Source of the DNA: Poindextera sp963719975
GTDB taxonomy: Bacteria > Pseudomonadota > Alphaproteobacteria > Caulobacterales > Caulobacteraceae
NCBI GenBank assembly: GCA_963719975.1
Contig: CAVRED010000007.1
Span: 372,001 to 436,000 of the forward strand
Length of the DNA: 64,000 nt
Reading direction: 5' to 3'
Shown: piece after piece, positions 8,168-17,404 of the stretch
Numbering within the stretch: position 1 is the first letter of the stretch
Layout of the letters: every line of letters starts with the position of its first letter
Made by a program: the position numbers and the translations under genes
Notes under the pieces: model-generated
Database searches by the model: none
What the model was told of the DNA's origin: nothing
Seen by the model: only the letters and a program-made list of their open reading frames with translations

Positions 8168-9442
8168 ATGCACGACATCAGGGCCATCCGCGAAACCCCA
8201 GACGCCTACGATGCGGGCTGGGCGGCGCGTGGGCTCTCCGCGCAGACGCCGGCCATCCTTGCGCTCGACGCCGAGCTCCGCGCCGCGCAGACCGCGCTGC
8301 AGGCCGCGCAGAGCCAGCGGAACGACGCCTCGAAGCTGATCGGCATGGCGAAGGCCAAGAAGGACGAGGCTCACGCGGCCGAGTTGATGCGCCAGGTCGA
8401 GCAGCTGAAGGACGTGATCGCCGAGCAGGCCGAGCGCGAGCGGGCGAGCGGCGAGGCGCTGCGCACGCTGCTCGCCGCCTTGCCCAACCTGCCTGCCGCC
8501 GATGTTCCGCCAGGCGAAGACGAGGCGGCCAACGTCGAGGACCACCGCTGGGGGGAACCGTTCGCGATCCGGCACGCCAAGGACCACGTCGACCTGGGCG
8601 CCGCGCTCGGACTGATGGATTTCGAGGCCGCCGTGCGCATGTCGGGGGCGCGGTTCGTCGTCCTGAAGGGCGAGCTTGCGCGGCTGGAGCGGGCGCTCGG
8701 CCAGTTCATGCTCGACATCCAGACACTCGAGCACGGCTACCAGGAGGTCTCGCCGCCGCTGCTCGTGCGCGACGAGGCGGTGTTCGGCGTCGGCCAATTG
8801 CCGAAGTTTGCCGAGGACCTGTTCCACACCACAGACGACCGCTGGCTCATCCCCACCGCCGAAGTCTCGCTGACCAACCTGGTGCGCGAGCAGATCACCG
8901 CCGAGGAGGAGCTGCCGCTTCGGCTGACGGCGCTCACGCCGTGCTTCCGCTCGGAGGCCGGCGCGTCGGGCAAGGACACCCGCGGCATGATCCGCCAGCA
9001 CCAGTTCTACAAGGTCGAGCTGGTCTCGATCACCGCACCGGAGGACTCCGAGACCGAGCACCAGCGCATGGTCGACTGCGCCGAGGCCGTGCTCAAGAGG
9101 CTGGACCTGCCGTTCCGCACGGTCGTGCTCTCGACCGGCGACATGGGCTTCTCGGCCAGGAAGACCTACGACATCGAGGTTTGGCTGCCGTCGCAGGCGA
9201 CCTACCGCGAGATCTCGTCCTGCTCGAACTGCGGCGACTTCCAGGCCCGGCGCATGGACGCCCGTTGTCGCCGGGCCGGCGAGAAGGGGACGCGCTTCGT
9301 CCACACGTTGAACGGTTCCGGCCTCGCCGTCGGCCGCACGCTGGTCGCCCTGATGGAGAACTATCAGGACGAGCGCGGCCGGATCGCCATCCCCCAGGTG
9401 CTGCAAGGCTACATGGGCGGCCTGACCCACATAGGGGGCTAG
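8168..9442 (+). CDS. serS: Seryl-tRNA synthetase
   Basis: A class II aminoacyl-tRNA synthetase (424 residues) that charges tRNA-Ser. The N-terminal 110 residues form the long antiparallel coiled-coil tRNA-binding arm (AELRAAQTALQAAQSQRNDAS onwards, here quoted as QTALQAAQSQRNDASKLIG). The catalytic core has motif 2 (LTPCFRSEAGASGKDTRGM) and motif 3 (GSGLAVGRTLVALMENYQ), plus the serine-site SCSNCGDFQARRM. The ATG at 8168 gives the expected start MHDIRAIRETPDAYDAG. First gene of serS-surE-pcm-lysM/M23; surE starts 8 bases after the stop. Confidence 0.98.
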   Translation: MHDIRAIRETPDAYDAGWAARGLSAQTPAILALDAELRAAQTALQAAQSQRNDASKLIGMAKAKKDEAHAAELMRQVEQLKDVIAEQAERERASGEALRTLLAALPNLPAADVPPGEDEAANVEDHRWGEPFAIRHAKDHVDLGAALGLMDFEAAVRMSGARFVVLKGELARLERALGQFMLDIQTLEHGYQEVSPPLLVRDEAVFGVGQLPKFAEDLFHTTDDRWLIPTAEVSLTNLVREQITAEEELPLRLTALTPCFRSEAGASGKDTRGMIRQHQFYKVELVSITAPEDSETEHQRMVDCAEAVLKRLDLPFRTVVLSTGDMGFSARKTYDIEVWLPSQATYREISSCSNCGDFQARRMDARCRRAGEKGTRFVHTLNGSGLAVGRTLVALMENYQDERGRIAIPQVLQGYMGGLTHIGG

Positions 9443-9449
9443 AGCGGCG

Positions 9450-10235
9450 TTGCGCATCCTGCTGACCAACGACGACGGCATCGGCGCCGAGGGCTTCGCG
9501 GCGCTGGAGAAGATCGCAGGCGAGCTCTCGGACGACATCTGGATGGTGGCGCCGGAGGCCGAGCAGTCGGGCGCGAGCCGTGCGCTCACGCTCAGCGAAC
9601 CGCTGCGCGTGCGCCAGCTGGACGAGCGCCGCTTCGCCGTCGCCGGCACGCCCTGCGACTGCGTCACGCTGGCGCTGATGGAGCTGATCGATGGTCCCAA
9701 GCCCGACCTCGTCCTCTCCGGCGTCAACCGCGGGCACAACGTCGCCGAGGACGTGACCATGTCCGGCACCGTCGCCGGTGCGATCGAAGGCATGGCGCTG
9801 GGCGTGCCGGCGATCGCGCTCTCACAGGGCCTGACCTGGAAGCGCGACCAGGAGCCGACCATCCACTTCGACACCGCCGAAGCCTTCGCGCCGGGTCTCA
9901 TCCGCCGCCTGGTCGAGGTCGGCTGGCCGGCGGGCGTGATCATGAACGTCAACTTCCCGGGCCGTCCGCCCGAAGAGGTCGAGGCCGTCGAGATCACCCG
10001 GCAGGCGTTCCGCGACGCCCAAACGAGGCACTTCGAACGGCGCAAGGACCTGCGCGGCCGGGATTACTACTGGCTCGGCTACCGCAACCTTCCCTCCAAG
10101 CCGGCGGATGGCACCGACCTTCGCGCGATCTATGATGGGAAGATATCGGTGACCCCGCTGCACATCGACCTCACCCATATGCAGACCGTGCACGAGCTGA
10201 GGGCCGTGATCGGCGGCGCGCCGCCGAAGATATGA
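9450..10235 (+). CDS. surE: 5'/3'-nucleotidase SurE
   Basis: SurE (261 residues) is a metal-dependent survival-protein phosphatase acting on nucleoside monophosphates and short polyphosphates. The N-terminal metal-binding motif ILLTNDDGIGAEG (Asp-Asp) is present, as are the PEAEQSGAS (APExxQSGxS) loop, GTPCDCV and SGVNRGHNVAEDVTMSGTV (the family SGxNxGxN...YSGTV, with M in place of Y). The start is a TTG at 9450, preceded by GGGGG; no ATG or GTG gives the full NDD motif. Its stop overlaps pcm by ATGA, so the two are translationally coupled. The surE-pcm pairing is widely conserved in proteobacteria. Confidence 0.96.
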   Translation: MRILLTNDDGIGAEGFAALEKIAGELSDDIWMVAPEAEQSGASRALTLSEPLRVRQLDERRFAVAGTPCDCVTLALMELIDGPKPDLVLSGVNRGHNVAEDVTMSGTVAGAIEGMALGVPAIALSQGLTWKRDQEPTIHFDTAEAFAPGLIRRLVEVGWPAGVIMNVNFPGRPPEEVEAVEITRQAFRDAQTRHFERRKDLRGRDYYWLGYRNLPSKPADGTDLRAIYDGKISVTPLHIDLTHMQTVHELRAVIGGAPPKI

Positions 10236-10897
10236 GCGCCGACGAGCCCATCGACGACGAACCGCAGACCCAACGCGCGCGCCTGATCCTGGCGCTCCGC
10301 TCGCAGGGCGTCTCCGACGGCGCGGTGCTGGCGGCGATGGAACAGACGCCGCGCGACCTCTTCACGCCGCAACTGTTCCAGGACAGGGCCTGGGAGGACT
10401 CGGCGCTGCCGATCGCCTGCGGCCAGACGATCAGCCAGCCCTACATCGTCGCGCTGATGACCCAGGCGCTGATGATCGAGCCCCGCGCGCGGGTGCTCGA
10501 GATTGGCACCGGTTCCGGCTACCAGACCGCGGTGCTCTCGAGGCTGGCGCGCCTGGTCTACACGGTCGAGCGTTACCGGACCCTGCTCGCCGAGGCGGAG
10601 GCGCGGTTCCGCGCGCTCGAGCTCGGCAACATCATCACGCGCTTCGCCGATGGGGGGGCGGGCTGGCCGGAGCAGGCGCCTTTCGACCGCATTCTGGTCA
10701 CAGCCGCGGCGCCGGGCGAGCCCAAGACACTGCTTTCGCAACTCAAACCGTCGGGGATTCTGGTGGCGCCGGTTGGGCGCGGCCCTGTTCAAACGCTGAA
10801 ACGGTACATCGGCGACGGCAAGAGCGGCTTCAAGGAAGAGGTGTTGTGCGATGTTCGCTTTGTCCCGCTGTTGGATGGCGTGGCGCGCGAACTTTAG
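10232..10897 (+). CDS. pcm: Protein-L-isoaspartate O-methyltransferase
   Basis: This 221-residue SAM-dependent enzyme methylates isoaspartyl residues to start repair of aged proteins. The SAM-binding motif I reads VLEIGTGSGYQTAVLS. The family signature preceding it, ISQPYIVALMTQAL, and FDRILVTAAAPGEP (motif II, TAA...P) are intact, as is GILVAPVGRG. It overlaps surE by four bases (ATGA), and the M23-type protein follows after 91 bases. The surE-pcm-nlpD order is the classical stress/repair gene block; no rpoS follows here, as expected in alphaproteobacteria. Confidence 0.96.
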   Translation: MSADEPIDDEPQTQRARLILALRSQGVSDGAVLAAMEQTPRDLFTPQLFQDRAWEDSALPIACGQTISQPYIVALMTQALMIEPRARVLEIGTGSGYQTAVLSRLARLVYTVERYRTLLAEAEARFRALELGNIITRFADGGAGWPEQAPFDRILVTAAAPGEPKTLLSQLKPSGILVAPVGRGPVQTLKRYIGDGKSGFKEEVLCDVRFVPLLDGVAREL

Positions 10898-10988
10898 GCC
10901 GCGGCGCCGGTTCGGGGTGGCGCGCGCCGCGCGCATGTCCGACACTGACCGCACCGCGCAGGCGATTCCGGGCGAGGGCGTAGCGACG

Positions 10989-12401
10989 ATGACAGCATTC
11001 TGGGTGCGGGCCGCGGCGTCGGCCGCAAGCGTCCTGGCGTTGCAGGCCTGCACCATCCCCCACTCGGAATATCCTCCGTCTGAGGACTATCAGACCCCGG
11101 CCGCGCTACAGCCGGCGAGGCCGATGTATCCGGTCACGCAAGACCAACCGGCGCCGGCGCCGGCCGCCGCGGCTGATCCGCAAGGTCCGGTCGCCAGCCC
11201 GAGCACGCCGATCACCGGCCAGCCGTTGCCGCCGGCGGGGTCCCCATCGGGTCCCACCGCGTATTTCGGCCCGAGGCCGACCTACGCGGTGGCGTGGAAC
11301 GAACCGCTCCCGCTCTGGCAGGCGGCGCGTCACCGCGTGCACTCGCACGTCCGGGGGGCGGCGCACGCCCGGCTCGAGGCGGCCGGCGAGGCGAAGACGG
11401 TCCGCGTCAGGAAGGGCGACACGCTGCGCACGCTCGCCAAGCGCTTCGGCACGACGGCGAAGGCGCTGATGAAGGAAAACAACATCAAGCACCCGACCGA
11501 CCTCGCGGTCGGCGCGCCGCTCATCGTCCCAGGGACGTCCACCGCTCACCTGACGAGGCGCGAGCGACGAGAGGCGGCGGCCGCTGAGGCGGCGGAGACG
11601 CGCGAGGCCCGAGTCCCGAAGACCTATCGCGTCCACACCGGCGATACGATCTACGCGATCGGGCGCCGCTTCAAGGTTTCGCCCAAGGAGATCGAGGCGC
11701 TCAACGGCTTCACCCAGAAGACCCACCTGAAGACGGGAGAAGTCGTGCGGCTCCCGGGCTACGAGCCGGAGGTCGCCTCCGAGCGCCCGACGCCGCGGGC
11801 CGAGCCGTCTTATGTTCCACCGTCGGTTTCCGCAGACACGGGCTCCGCGGCCGCGCCCGACCACCCGATCCCCTACGCCGACCTTCCCGGGCACATCGCC
11901 GGGCCGATCGCCCCGCTCACCACGCCGCCCGAGCGGCCGCTTGTCCCGCCGCTCGCCCAGCCGCAACCGGTCGCGCCGCCTGACGCGTCAGTGCTTCTGG
12001 CCGGCCGCGGACGCTTTATCTGGCCGCTGCACGGCAGCGTGCTCTCCGGTTTCGGCCCCAAGGAGGGCGGGCAGCGCAGCGACGGCCTCGACATCAGCGC
12101 GCCTGACGGCACGCCCGTCGTGGCGGCCGCGACGGGCGATGTGGTGTACGCCGGCGCGCTGCCCGAGCTCGGCAATCTCGTCCTGATCAAGCACGAGGAC
12201 GGCTGGATCACCGCCTACGCTCACCTCTCGAAGACCGAGGTCAGGATCAAGGACCACGTGACCCAGGGCCAGGAGGTGGGTCAGGCCGGCCGATCGGGCA
12301 GCGCCGTCCAATCCGAGGTCTATTTCGAGATCCGCTATGCGCCGACGCCGCGCGACAAGGCGCGGCCGGTCGACCCGGCGCTCCTGCTCGCCAGCCAGTA
12401 G
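10989..12401 (+). CDS. nlpD: LysM/LytM (M23) lipoprotein, NlpD/DipM-like
   Basis: A 470-residue envelope lipoprotein: signal peptide with lipobox LQAC (start ATG 10989, GAGGG ribosome site), a Pro/Ala-rich linker, two LysM domains (about 135-182, VRKGDTLRTLAKRFG; about 210-258, VHTGDTIYAIGRRF), another linker, and a C-terminal LytM/M23 domain (about 338-450, FIWPLHGSVLSGFG...). The zinc ligands are degraded: RSDGLDI has Asp where active enzymes have His, and VYFEIRY has Tyr in the usual HxH. It should therefore be a non-catalytic activator of cell-wall amidases during division, like NlpD, EnvC or DipM, rather than a peptidase. Position after surE-pcm supports NlpD. Confidence 0.85.
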   Translation: MTAFWVRAAASAASVLALQACTIPHSEYPPSEDYQTPAALQPARPMYPVTQDQPAPAPAAAADPQGPVASPSTPITGQPLPPAGSPSGPTAYFGPRPTYAVAWNEPLPLWQAARHRVHSHVRGAAHARLEAAGEAKTVRVRKGDTLRTLAKRFGTTAKALMKENNIKHPTDLAVGAPLIVPGTSTAHLTRRERREAAAAEAAETREARVPKTYRVHTGDTIYAIGRRFKVSPKEIEALNGFTQKTHLKTGEVVRLPGYEPEVASERPTPRAEPSYVPPSVSADTGSAAAPDHPIPYADLPGHIAGPIAPLTTPPERPLVPPLAQPQPVAPPDASVLLAGRGRFIWPLHGSVLSGFGPKEGGQRSDGLDISAPDGTPVVAAATGDVVYAGALPELGNLVLIKHEDGWITAYAHLSKTEVRIKDHVTQGQEVGQAGRSGSAVQSEVYFEIRYAPTPRDKARPVDPALLLASQ

Positions 12402-12495
12402 CCGGTGGGCTGCGCTAGAATGACAGGGATTTAAGCTGCTTACCCGCGCCGAAGCGCCTAGCCTGATCGGAAGAGCTGGGTCGGAGAGACTGTCG

Positions 12496-13347
12496 ATGCG
12501 CGCAACGTTGGCCCTTGTCGCGGGTTTGATCGCCCTAGGCTGGGCGGGGTTCGCCTCGGCGGCGTCCATCGAATTCCGCAACGTGTCGGCCCGCGTGGTG
12601 ATCGTTCCCGAAGACCGCTCGGACGTGAAGGTCATCATCCTGAAGACCAATCCGAACCTGCCGCTCCGGGTCGAACAGGGCTTTGGCGACAGGACCATCG
12701 TGCGCGGCGCCGAATGGTTCGGCCTGTTCTGGGGCGCGCACGCGGACTGCAATTTTGGCGACGGGGCCCCATCCACGATGGTGCCGCGGGTCGGCGAGGT
12801 CGCCTTCGACGACCTCCCGCAGATCGTCGTGCGCGTGCCGCAAGACGCGGTCGTCGACGCCGGGGGCGCGATCTATGGCAGCGTCGGCCGCGCACACAGT
12901 CTTCACCTGCGCATCGCGGGCTGCGGCGAGTGGACGGTCGCCAACGTCGAGGACGACCTGACGGTGGCGGCGGCGGGATCTGGCCGCCTGCACACCGGCT
13001 CGGCGGGGCACATGAATCTCGAGATCGCCGGCGCTTCGACGGCGACCACCACGCTGGTGCAGAACGGGCTGGACGTGTCGATCGCCGGCGCGGGAGACGT
13101 GCGTGTCGGCCAGGCCTCGGGCCCCGTTCAGGTCAGCATGGCCGGCGGCGGCAATGTCCGGATCGACGGCGGCCGCGCATCGAGCCTTGGCGTCAACATC
13201 ATGGGGTCGGGGAACGTGGACTACGGCGGCGTGGCCGACACCCTCCAGGCCAGCATCGCCGGCTCCGGCGACGTCCATGCCGCCAAGGTGCTGGGATCGG
13301 TCAACAAATCGATCGCCGGCTCGGGCTCGGTCGAGGTCGGACCCTAG
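12496..13347 (+). CDS. Exported GIN-domain (DUF2807) beta-helix-like protein
   Basis: A 283-residue exported protein with a Sec signal peptide (MRATLALVAGLIALGWAGFASA). The second half is a run of short repeats of the type IAGSGDVxV, seen as VAAAGSGRLHTGSAG, IAGAGDVRVGQASG, IMGSGNVDYGG, IAGSGDVHAAKVLG and IAGSGSVEVGP. This is the head-GIN/DUF2807 right-handed beta-helix signature. Such proteins are periplasmic or surface-located and of unknown role; some GIN proteins are called adhesin heads. It stands alone, convergent with the Ehr operon (11 bases between stops). No membrane anchor follows the helix. Confidence 0.82.
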   Translation: MRATLALVAGLIALGWAGFASAASIEFRNVSARVVIVPEDRSDVKVIILKTNPNLPLRVEQGFGDRTIVRGAEWFGLFWGAHADCNFGDGAPSTMVPRVGEVAFDDLPQIVVRVPQDAVVDAGGAIYGSVGRAHSLHLRIAGCGEWTVANVEDDLTVAAAGSGRLHTGSAGHMNLEIAGASTATTTLVQNGLDVSIAGAGDVRVGQASGPVQVSMAGGGNVRIDGGRASSLGVNIMGSGNVDYGGVADTLQASIAGSGDVHAAKVLGSVNKSIAGSGSVEVGP

Positions 13348-13358
13348 CGCGACGCTGG

Positions 13359-13862
13359 TCAGCCGAGCAGCGCCAGCAGTCCCTTGAGCAGCGCGGTCGG
13401 GCTGGGCGGACAGCCAGGGATCGTCAGGTCGACCGGAACGACATCCGAGACGCCCCCCGCACAGGCGTAACCGCCCGCGAACAGCCCGCCGTCGATCGCG
13501 CAGGCGCCGGCGGCCACCACCCACTTCGGCGCCGGCGTGGCGGCGAACGTCCGCTGCAGCGCCTCCTTCATGTTCAGCGTCACCGGGCCGGTGACGAGCA
13601 GGACGTCGGCGTGGCGCGGCGAAGCGACGAAGCGCAGGCCGAAACGCTCGAGGTCGTAGTAGGCGTTGTTCAGCGCGTGGATCTCGAGTTCGCAGGCGTT
13701 GCAAGAGCCAGCGTCGACCTGACGGATGGAGAGGCTGCGGCCGAGCCGCTTGCGCGCTGTCGCCTCGAACGCGGCGCCAAGCTCGGCGAGGTCGGGAGCG
13801 GGCGCGCGCTCCGTCACGGGAGAGCGGACGAGTCCTTCGGCGAAGAGCCGTGGCATGCTCAT
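13359..13862 (-). CDS. hyfI: HyfI/NuoB-like small subunit of Ehr complex
   Basis: A 167-residue homologue of the NuoB/HyfI subunit, which carries the last [4Fe-4S] cluster (N2) before quinone or hydrogenase. All four candidate ligands are present: SCNAC (Cys54, Cys57), GAC (Cys121) and IPGC (Cys151), the last in the family motif PGCPPSP. The conserved ADVLLVTGPVT stretch is also visible. It is the last gene of the xre-hyfBCEFGI operon, starting one base after the hyfG stop (ATG 13862). The retained Fe-S site shows that the soluble module still handles electrons even though the large subunit lacks the NiFe ligands. Confidence 0.88.
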   Translation of the reverse strand: MSMPRLFAEGLVRSPVTERAPAPDLAELGAAFEATARKRLGRSLSIRQVDAGSCNACELEIHALNNAYYDLERFGLRFVASPRHADVLLVTGPVTLNMKEALQRTFAATPAPKWVVAAGACAIDGGLFAGGYACAGGVSDVVPVDLTIPGCPPSPTALLKGLLALLG

Positions 13863-13863
13863 G

Positions 13864-15312
13864 TCAAAGATCGACCCCGGCATAGGAGCAGTTGAAGGAT
13901 TTGTTGCAGAGGGGGAAGTCGGCCACGATGTTCCCTTCGACGGCGGCTTCCAGCAGCGGCCATTGGAACCAGGAGGGATCGCGCAGGCAAACGCCGCCGA
14001 CCTTGCCGCCTTCCAGTCGCGCCCAAACCAAGACGTCGCCGCGGAAGCCTTCGACCAGCGCCAGCCCCTCTCCATCGCCCGCCAACAGCGGCGCCGCGAT
14101 CGCGCCCGGCGGCAGGCCGGCCAGAATCTGCTCGATGAGGCGAAGGCTCTGGCGGACCTCGTCGATCCGCACCCAGACCCGGGCGTTGACGTCGCCCTCG
14201 TCGCGGACGGGGACCTCGAAAGCGAGCACGTCGTAGGGCGGATAGGCGAACGCGGTGCGGGCGTCGAACGGCCGGCCGCTGGCCCGGCCGACGAAGCCGC
14301 CGGCGCCGAAGCGCTCGACGAGGTCCCGGCCGACGATGCCGGTCCCGACGGTGCGGTCCTGCAGCGAAGCGGTGTCGTCGTAGAGATCCACCAGCAGGGG
14401 AAAGCGCTCGCGAACGATCCGGAGCAGAGCCGCGATCGCCGCCGCTCCGTCTGCGCCGAGATCGACAGCGACGCCGCCCGGCGACACCCGGTCCATCATC
14501 AGCCGATGGCCGAAGGCCGCGTCGGCGGCGCGCAGGACCTGCTCGCGCAGCATCGCGCAGTGGGCGTGCATGAGCGCGAAGGCCGCGTCGTTGCAGACCG
14601 CGCCGATGTCGCCGAGGTGGTTGGCGAGCCGCTCCAGCTCAGCCATCAGCGCGCGCAGCCACTGCGCGCGCGCCGGCGCTTCGACCTTGAGCGCGTCCTC
14701 GGCGGCGCGGGCGAAGGCGATGGCGTAGGCGACCGTGGAGTCGCCGCTGACGCGGCCGGCGATCTGCGCCGCGCGGCCGAGGTCGGCGCCGAGCATGCGC
14801 GCCTCGACGCCGCGATGGACGTAGCCGAGGCGCTCCTCCAGCCGCACGACCGTCTCGCCGCTGGCGGTGAAGCGGAAGTGGCCGGGCTCGATGATGCCGG
14901 CGTGGACCGGCCCGACCGGGATCTGATGCAGACTCTCGCCCTCGGCGGCGAGGAAGGGATATGGCGCGGGGCCGGTCGCGGGCTCGGCGGCGCCCAGCGG
15001 ACGGCGAACGGTCCATCGTCCATGATCGAGCCAGGGTCTCGGGTCGGGGGCGCCTTCGGCGACGAGACCGGTGAGGTCGCTGAGCGCGCGCTCGAGCCGC
15101 ATCGCCGGTGGGTGACGCGCCGCGACCGAGGGGAACCCGCCGCGCGGGCAGGGCAGCTCCACGACGAGAATGTCACCCCCACCGGCGTGGATCGCCATGC
15201 GGGCCGCGCGGGGCTCGCCCCAGAGTGCGAGCAACGTCCGCTCGCCGCCTGCCAGCGCGTCGATCGCGCGCGTCCACCCGCGCCTGTCGACGATGTCTCG
15301 CGCCCAGGTCAT
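13864..15312 (-). CDS. hyfG: HyfG/NuoCD-like large subunit lacking NiFe cysteines (Ehr)
   Basis: A 482-residue fusion of a NuoC-like N-terminal part (about 1-110) and a NuoD/hydrogenase-large-subunit part, the HycE/HyfG plan. Conserved core stretches are HQIPVGPVHAGIIEPGHFRF, LGYVHRGVE and LMMDRVSPGGVAVDL. The nickel-site motifs are gone. Where hydrogenases have RxCGxCxxxH this has AGRVSGDSTVAYA, and the C-terminus DFPLCNKSFNCSYAGVDL has no CxxC (its two Cys are five residues apart). It cannot hold a NiFe site, so it belongs to the energy-converting hydrogenase-related (Ehr) group. Four-base overlap with hyfF; no hyp maturation genes are nearby. Confidence 0.88.
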   Translation of the reverse strand: MTWARDIVDRRGWTRAIDALAGGERTLLALWGEPRAARMAIHAGGGDILVVELPCPRGGFPSVAARHPPAMRLERALSDLTGLVAEGAPDPRPWLDHGRWTVRRPLGAAEPATGPAPYPFLAAEGESLHQIPVGPVHAGIIEPGHFRFTASGETVVRLEERLGYVHRGVEARMLGADLGRAAQIAGRVSGDSTVAYAIAFARAAEDALKVEAPARAQWLRALMAELERLANHLGDIGAVCNDAAFALMHAHCAMLREQVLRAADAAFGHRLMMDRVSPGGVAVDLGADGAAAIAALLRIVRERFPLLVDLYDDTASLQDRTVGTGIVGRDLVERFGAGGFVGRASGRPFDARTAFAYPPYDVLAFEVPVRDEGDVNARVWVRIDEVRQSLRLIEQILAGLPPGAIAAPLLAGDGEGLALVEGFRGDVLVWARLEGGKVGGVCLRDPSWFQWPLLEAAVEGNIVADFPLCNKSFNCSYAGVDL

Positions 15313-16745
15313 CCGAGCAGCTTCGCCACGTGCTGGAACCAGACGGTGATCAACGGCGGGAAGAAGACGCCAGCGGCGAGCACCAACGCGAGGTGCGCAA
15401 ACATCGGAAGGTAGGAGGCCTTGGCGGGCGCGACGCCGGGGCTGGGCTCGCCGAACGCCAGCCCTTGCAAGCGAAGCAGGAGCGCGCCGAACGCGACGAT
15501 CAGGCCGAACACCAGGGGGATGGCGAGCAGCGGCTGCCGGGCGAAAGTCGAGCTTACGACCAGGAACTCCGAGGTGAAGATGCCGAACGGCGGCAGCCCG
15601 GAGATCGCGACGACGCCGGCCACCAGCGACCACCCGAGCACGGGGTGGGTCACGGTCAGTCCCCGGATGTCGGCGATCGCCTGCGTGCCCTTGGTCTGGG
15701 AGATATGGCCGACGTTGAAGAAGATCGCCGACTTGGTGAGCGAGTGCATGGTCATGTGCAGGAGCCCGGCGAAGTTCGCCAACGGCCCGCCCATGCCGAA
15801 GGCGAACGCGATGATCCCCATGTGCTCGATCGAGGAGTAGGCGAACAGCCTTTTGATGTCGCGGCGGCGGTAGAGCATGAAGCCCGCGAAGATCAGCGAG
15901 ACCAGACCCATCACGACCATGAGCGGACCTGGCGCGATGGCGGCCGGATTGGCGGCAAGCAGCATCTTGAACCGCAGGAGCGCGTAGAGCGCGACGTTGA
16001 GCAACAGGCCCGACAGGACCGCGGAGATCGGCGTCGGGCCTTCGGCATGGGCGTCGGGCAGCCAGGCGTGCAACGGGGCGAGCCCGACCTTGGTTCCGTA
16101 GCCCAGCATCAGGAACACGAAGGCGAGGTTGAGCAGGGCCGGATCGAAGGCGTGGGCGTTGGCGATCAAGGTGGTCCAGACCATGCCGGCGAGGCCTTCG
16201 CCAACGACCGGTCGGGCGGCGACGTAGACGAGGATGGTGCCGAAGAGGGCCAGCGCGATGCCGACGCTGCCCAGGATGAAGTACTTCCAGGCCGCCTCGA
16301 TCGCCTCGTGCGTGCGGTAGACGGCGACCATCATGACGGTGGTCAGTGTCGCGAGTTCGATCGCCACCCACATCAGCCCGATATTGTTCGCCGCCAGCGC
16401 CAGGTTCATGGCGAACATCAGGACCTGGTACATGGCATGGTAGAACCTGAGCCGGGTCGGCGTCAGGCGACCGATGTCCACCTCGTGGGCGATGTAGCTG
16501 GCGGAGAAGACGCTGGTGGTGAAGCCCACGAACGCCGAGAGCGCGATGAAGACGGTGCTGAGGTCGTCTACGCGGAGGTAGAGCCCGCCCGCCGGTCGCG
16601 CGACGAACATCGACAGCGCCGCCGCCAGCGTGGCCAGGCTCGCGAGTACGTTCAACGCCGCGGACACGCGGTAGCCAGGCGTCAGCGCGAGAATGGCGGC
16701 CGCGGTCGCCGGAATGATCAGGATGGCGGCGAGCGCGGGACTCAT
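15309..16745 (-). CDS. hyfF: HyfF/NuoN-M-like proton-pumping membrane subunit
   Basis: A 478-residue polytopic membrane protein of the Mrp-antiporter/complex I family. Signature parts are LMWVAIELATL (Glu of the pumping half-channel), LGYGTKVGLAPLHAWLPDAH (the lysine helix and HAWLPDAHAEAP-type motif, here HAWLPDAHAEGP), RRRDIKRLFAYSSIEHMG and HSLTKSAIFFNVGHI. These charged residues suggest a working ion channel. It is the fourth membrane-arm gene in the operon, with ATGA overlaps with both neighbours (hyfE and hyfG). HyfF is the closest named homologue; NuoN or MrpD are alternatives by fold only. Confidence 0.88.
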   Translation of the reverse strand: MSPALAAILIIPATAAAILALTPGYRVSAALNVLASLATLAAALSMFVARPAGGLYLRVDDLSTVFIALSAFVGFTTSVFSASYIAHEVDIGRLTPTRLRFYHAMYQVLMFAMNLALAANNIGLMWVAIELATLTTVMMVAVYRTHEAIEAAWKYFILGSVGIALALFGTILVYVAARPVVGEGLAGMVWTTLIANAHAFDPALLNLAFVFLMLGYGTKVGLAPLHAWLPDAHAEGPTPISAVLSGLLLNVALYALLRFKMLLAANPAAIAPGPLMVVMGLVSLIFAGFMLYRRRDIKRLFAYSSIEHMGIIAFAFGMGGPLANFAGLLHMTMHSLTKSAIFFNVGHISQTKGTQAIADIRGLTVTHPVLGWSLVAGVVAISGLPPFGIFTSEFLVVSSTFARQPLLAIPLVFGLIVAFGALLLRLQGLAFGEPSPGVAPAKASYLPMFAHLALVLAAGVFFPPLITVWFQHVAKLLG

Positions 16746-17404
16746 CTGCGGTCTCCGCGGAAGCGGTCCAGCGCCTCGACGTCGACGGTCTCGAAGCGCT
16801 CGCGAATGCGGAAGAGGAAGACGCCGATCACGATGAAGGCGATCAGGACCGAGAAGGCGACGCTGATCTCCACCACCAGCGGCATCCCCTCGGCGCCGGT
16901 GGCCGCAAGCACCAGCCCGTTCTCCAGCGACATGAAACCGACGACGAGGCCGACGGCGTTGCGGCGCGTGACCATCATCAACAGGCCCAGCAGGACGACC
17001 GACAGCGCGAAGGCGAGGTCCTCGCGCGCCAGCCGGTTGGCGTCGGCCGTGACGCCCAGCATGACCACCAGGGCCAGGGCCACCAAGCCGATGCCGGCGA
17101 GCATGGTCGGTCCGACGCCCACCACCTGATCGATCTCCCGGTGGATGCCCAGCGCCTTGATGATGCGGTGCAGGGCGACGGGAATGACGCCGGCCTTGAA
17201 CACGAGCGCGATCGCCGCGGTTACGTAGAGGTGCGGCGCCCCCTGGACATAGGCTTGCCACGCGACGGAGGCCGCCAGCGTCACCGCCTGGGCGGCGAAG
17301 ACGTTGATCAGCGCCGTCAGCCGGTCCTGGTAGAGCATCAGCAGGCTGATCAGCACCAGGCCGCCGGCCAAGAGGTGGGCGATGTCGAAGGAAAGGCCGC
17401 TCAC
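16742..17404 (-). CDS. hyfE: HyfE-like hydrogenase-4 membrane subunit E
   Basis: A 220-residue membrane protein with about seven hydrophobic segments. The second half resembles NuoK/MnhC (LLMMVTRRNAVGLVVGFMSL, with the family ENGLVLAA Glu in SLENGLVLAATG), and the first half contains PVALHRIIKALGIHREID, which is conserved in HyfE/HycD-neighbour subunits. Start is a GTG at 17404 in a GTGA overlap with hyfC; no ATG is available. The C-terminus RIRERFETVDVEALDRFRGD is soluble and charged. It provides one of the small antiporter-like parts of the Ehr membrane arm. Confidence 0.85.
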   Translation of the reverse strand: MSGLSFDIAHLLAGGLVLISLLMLYQDRLTALINVFAAQAVTLAASVAWQAYVQGAPHLYVTAAIALVFKAGVIPVALHRIIKALGIHREIDQVVGVGPTMLAGIGLVALALVVMLGVTADANRLAREDLAFALSVVLLGLLMMVTRRNAVGLVVGFMSLENGLVLAATGAEGMPLVVEISVAFSVLIAFIVIGVFLFRIRERFETVDVEALDRFRGDRR

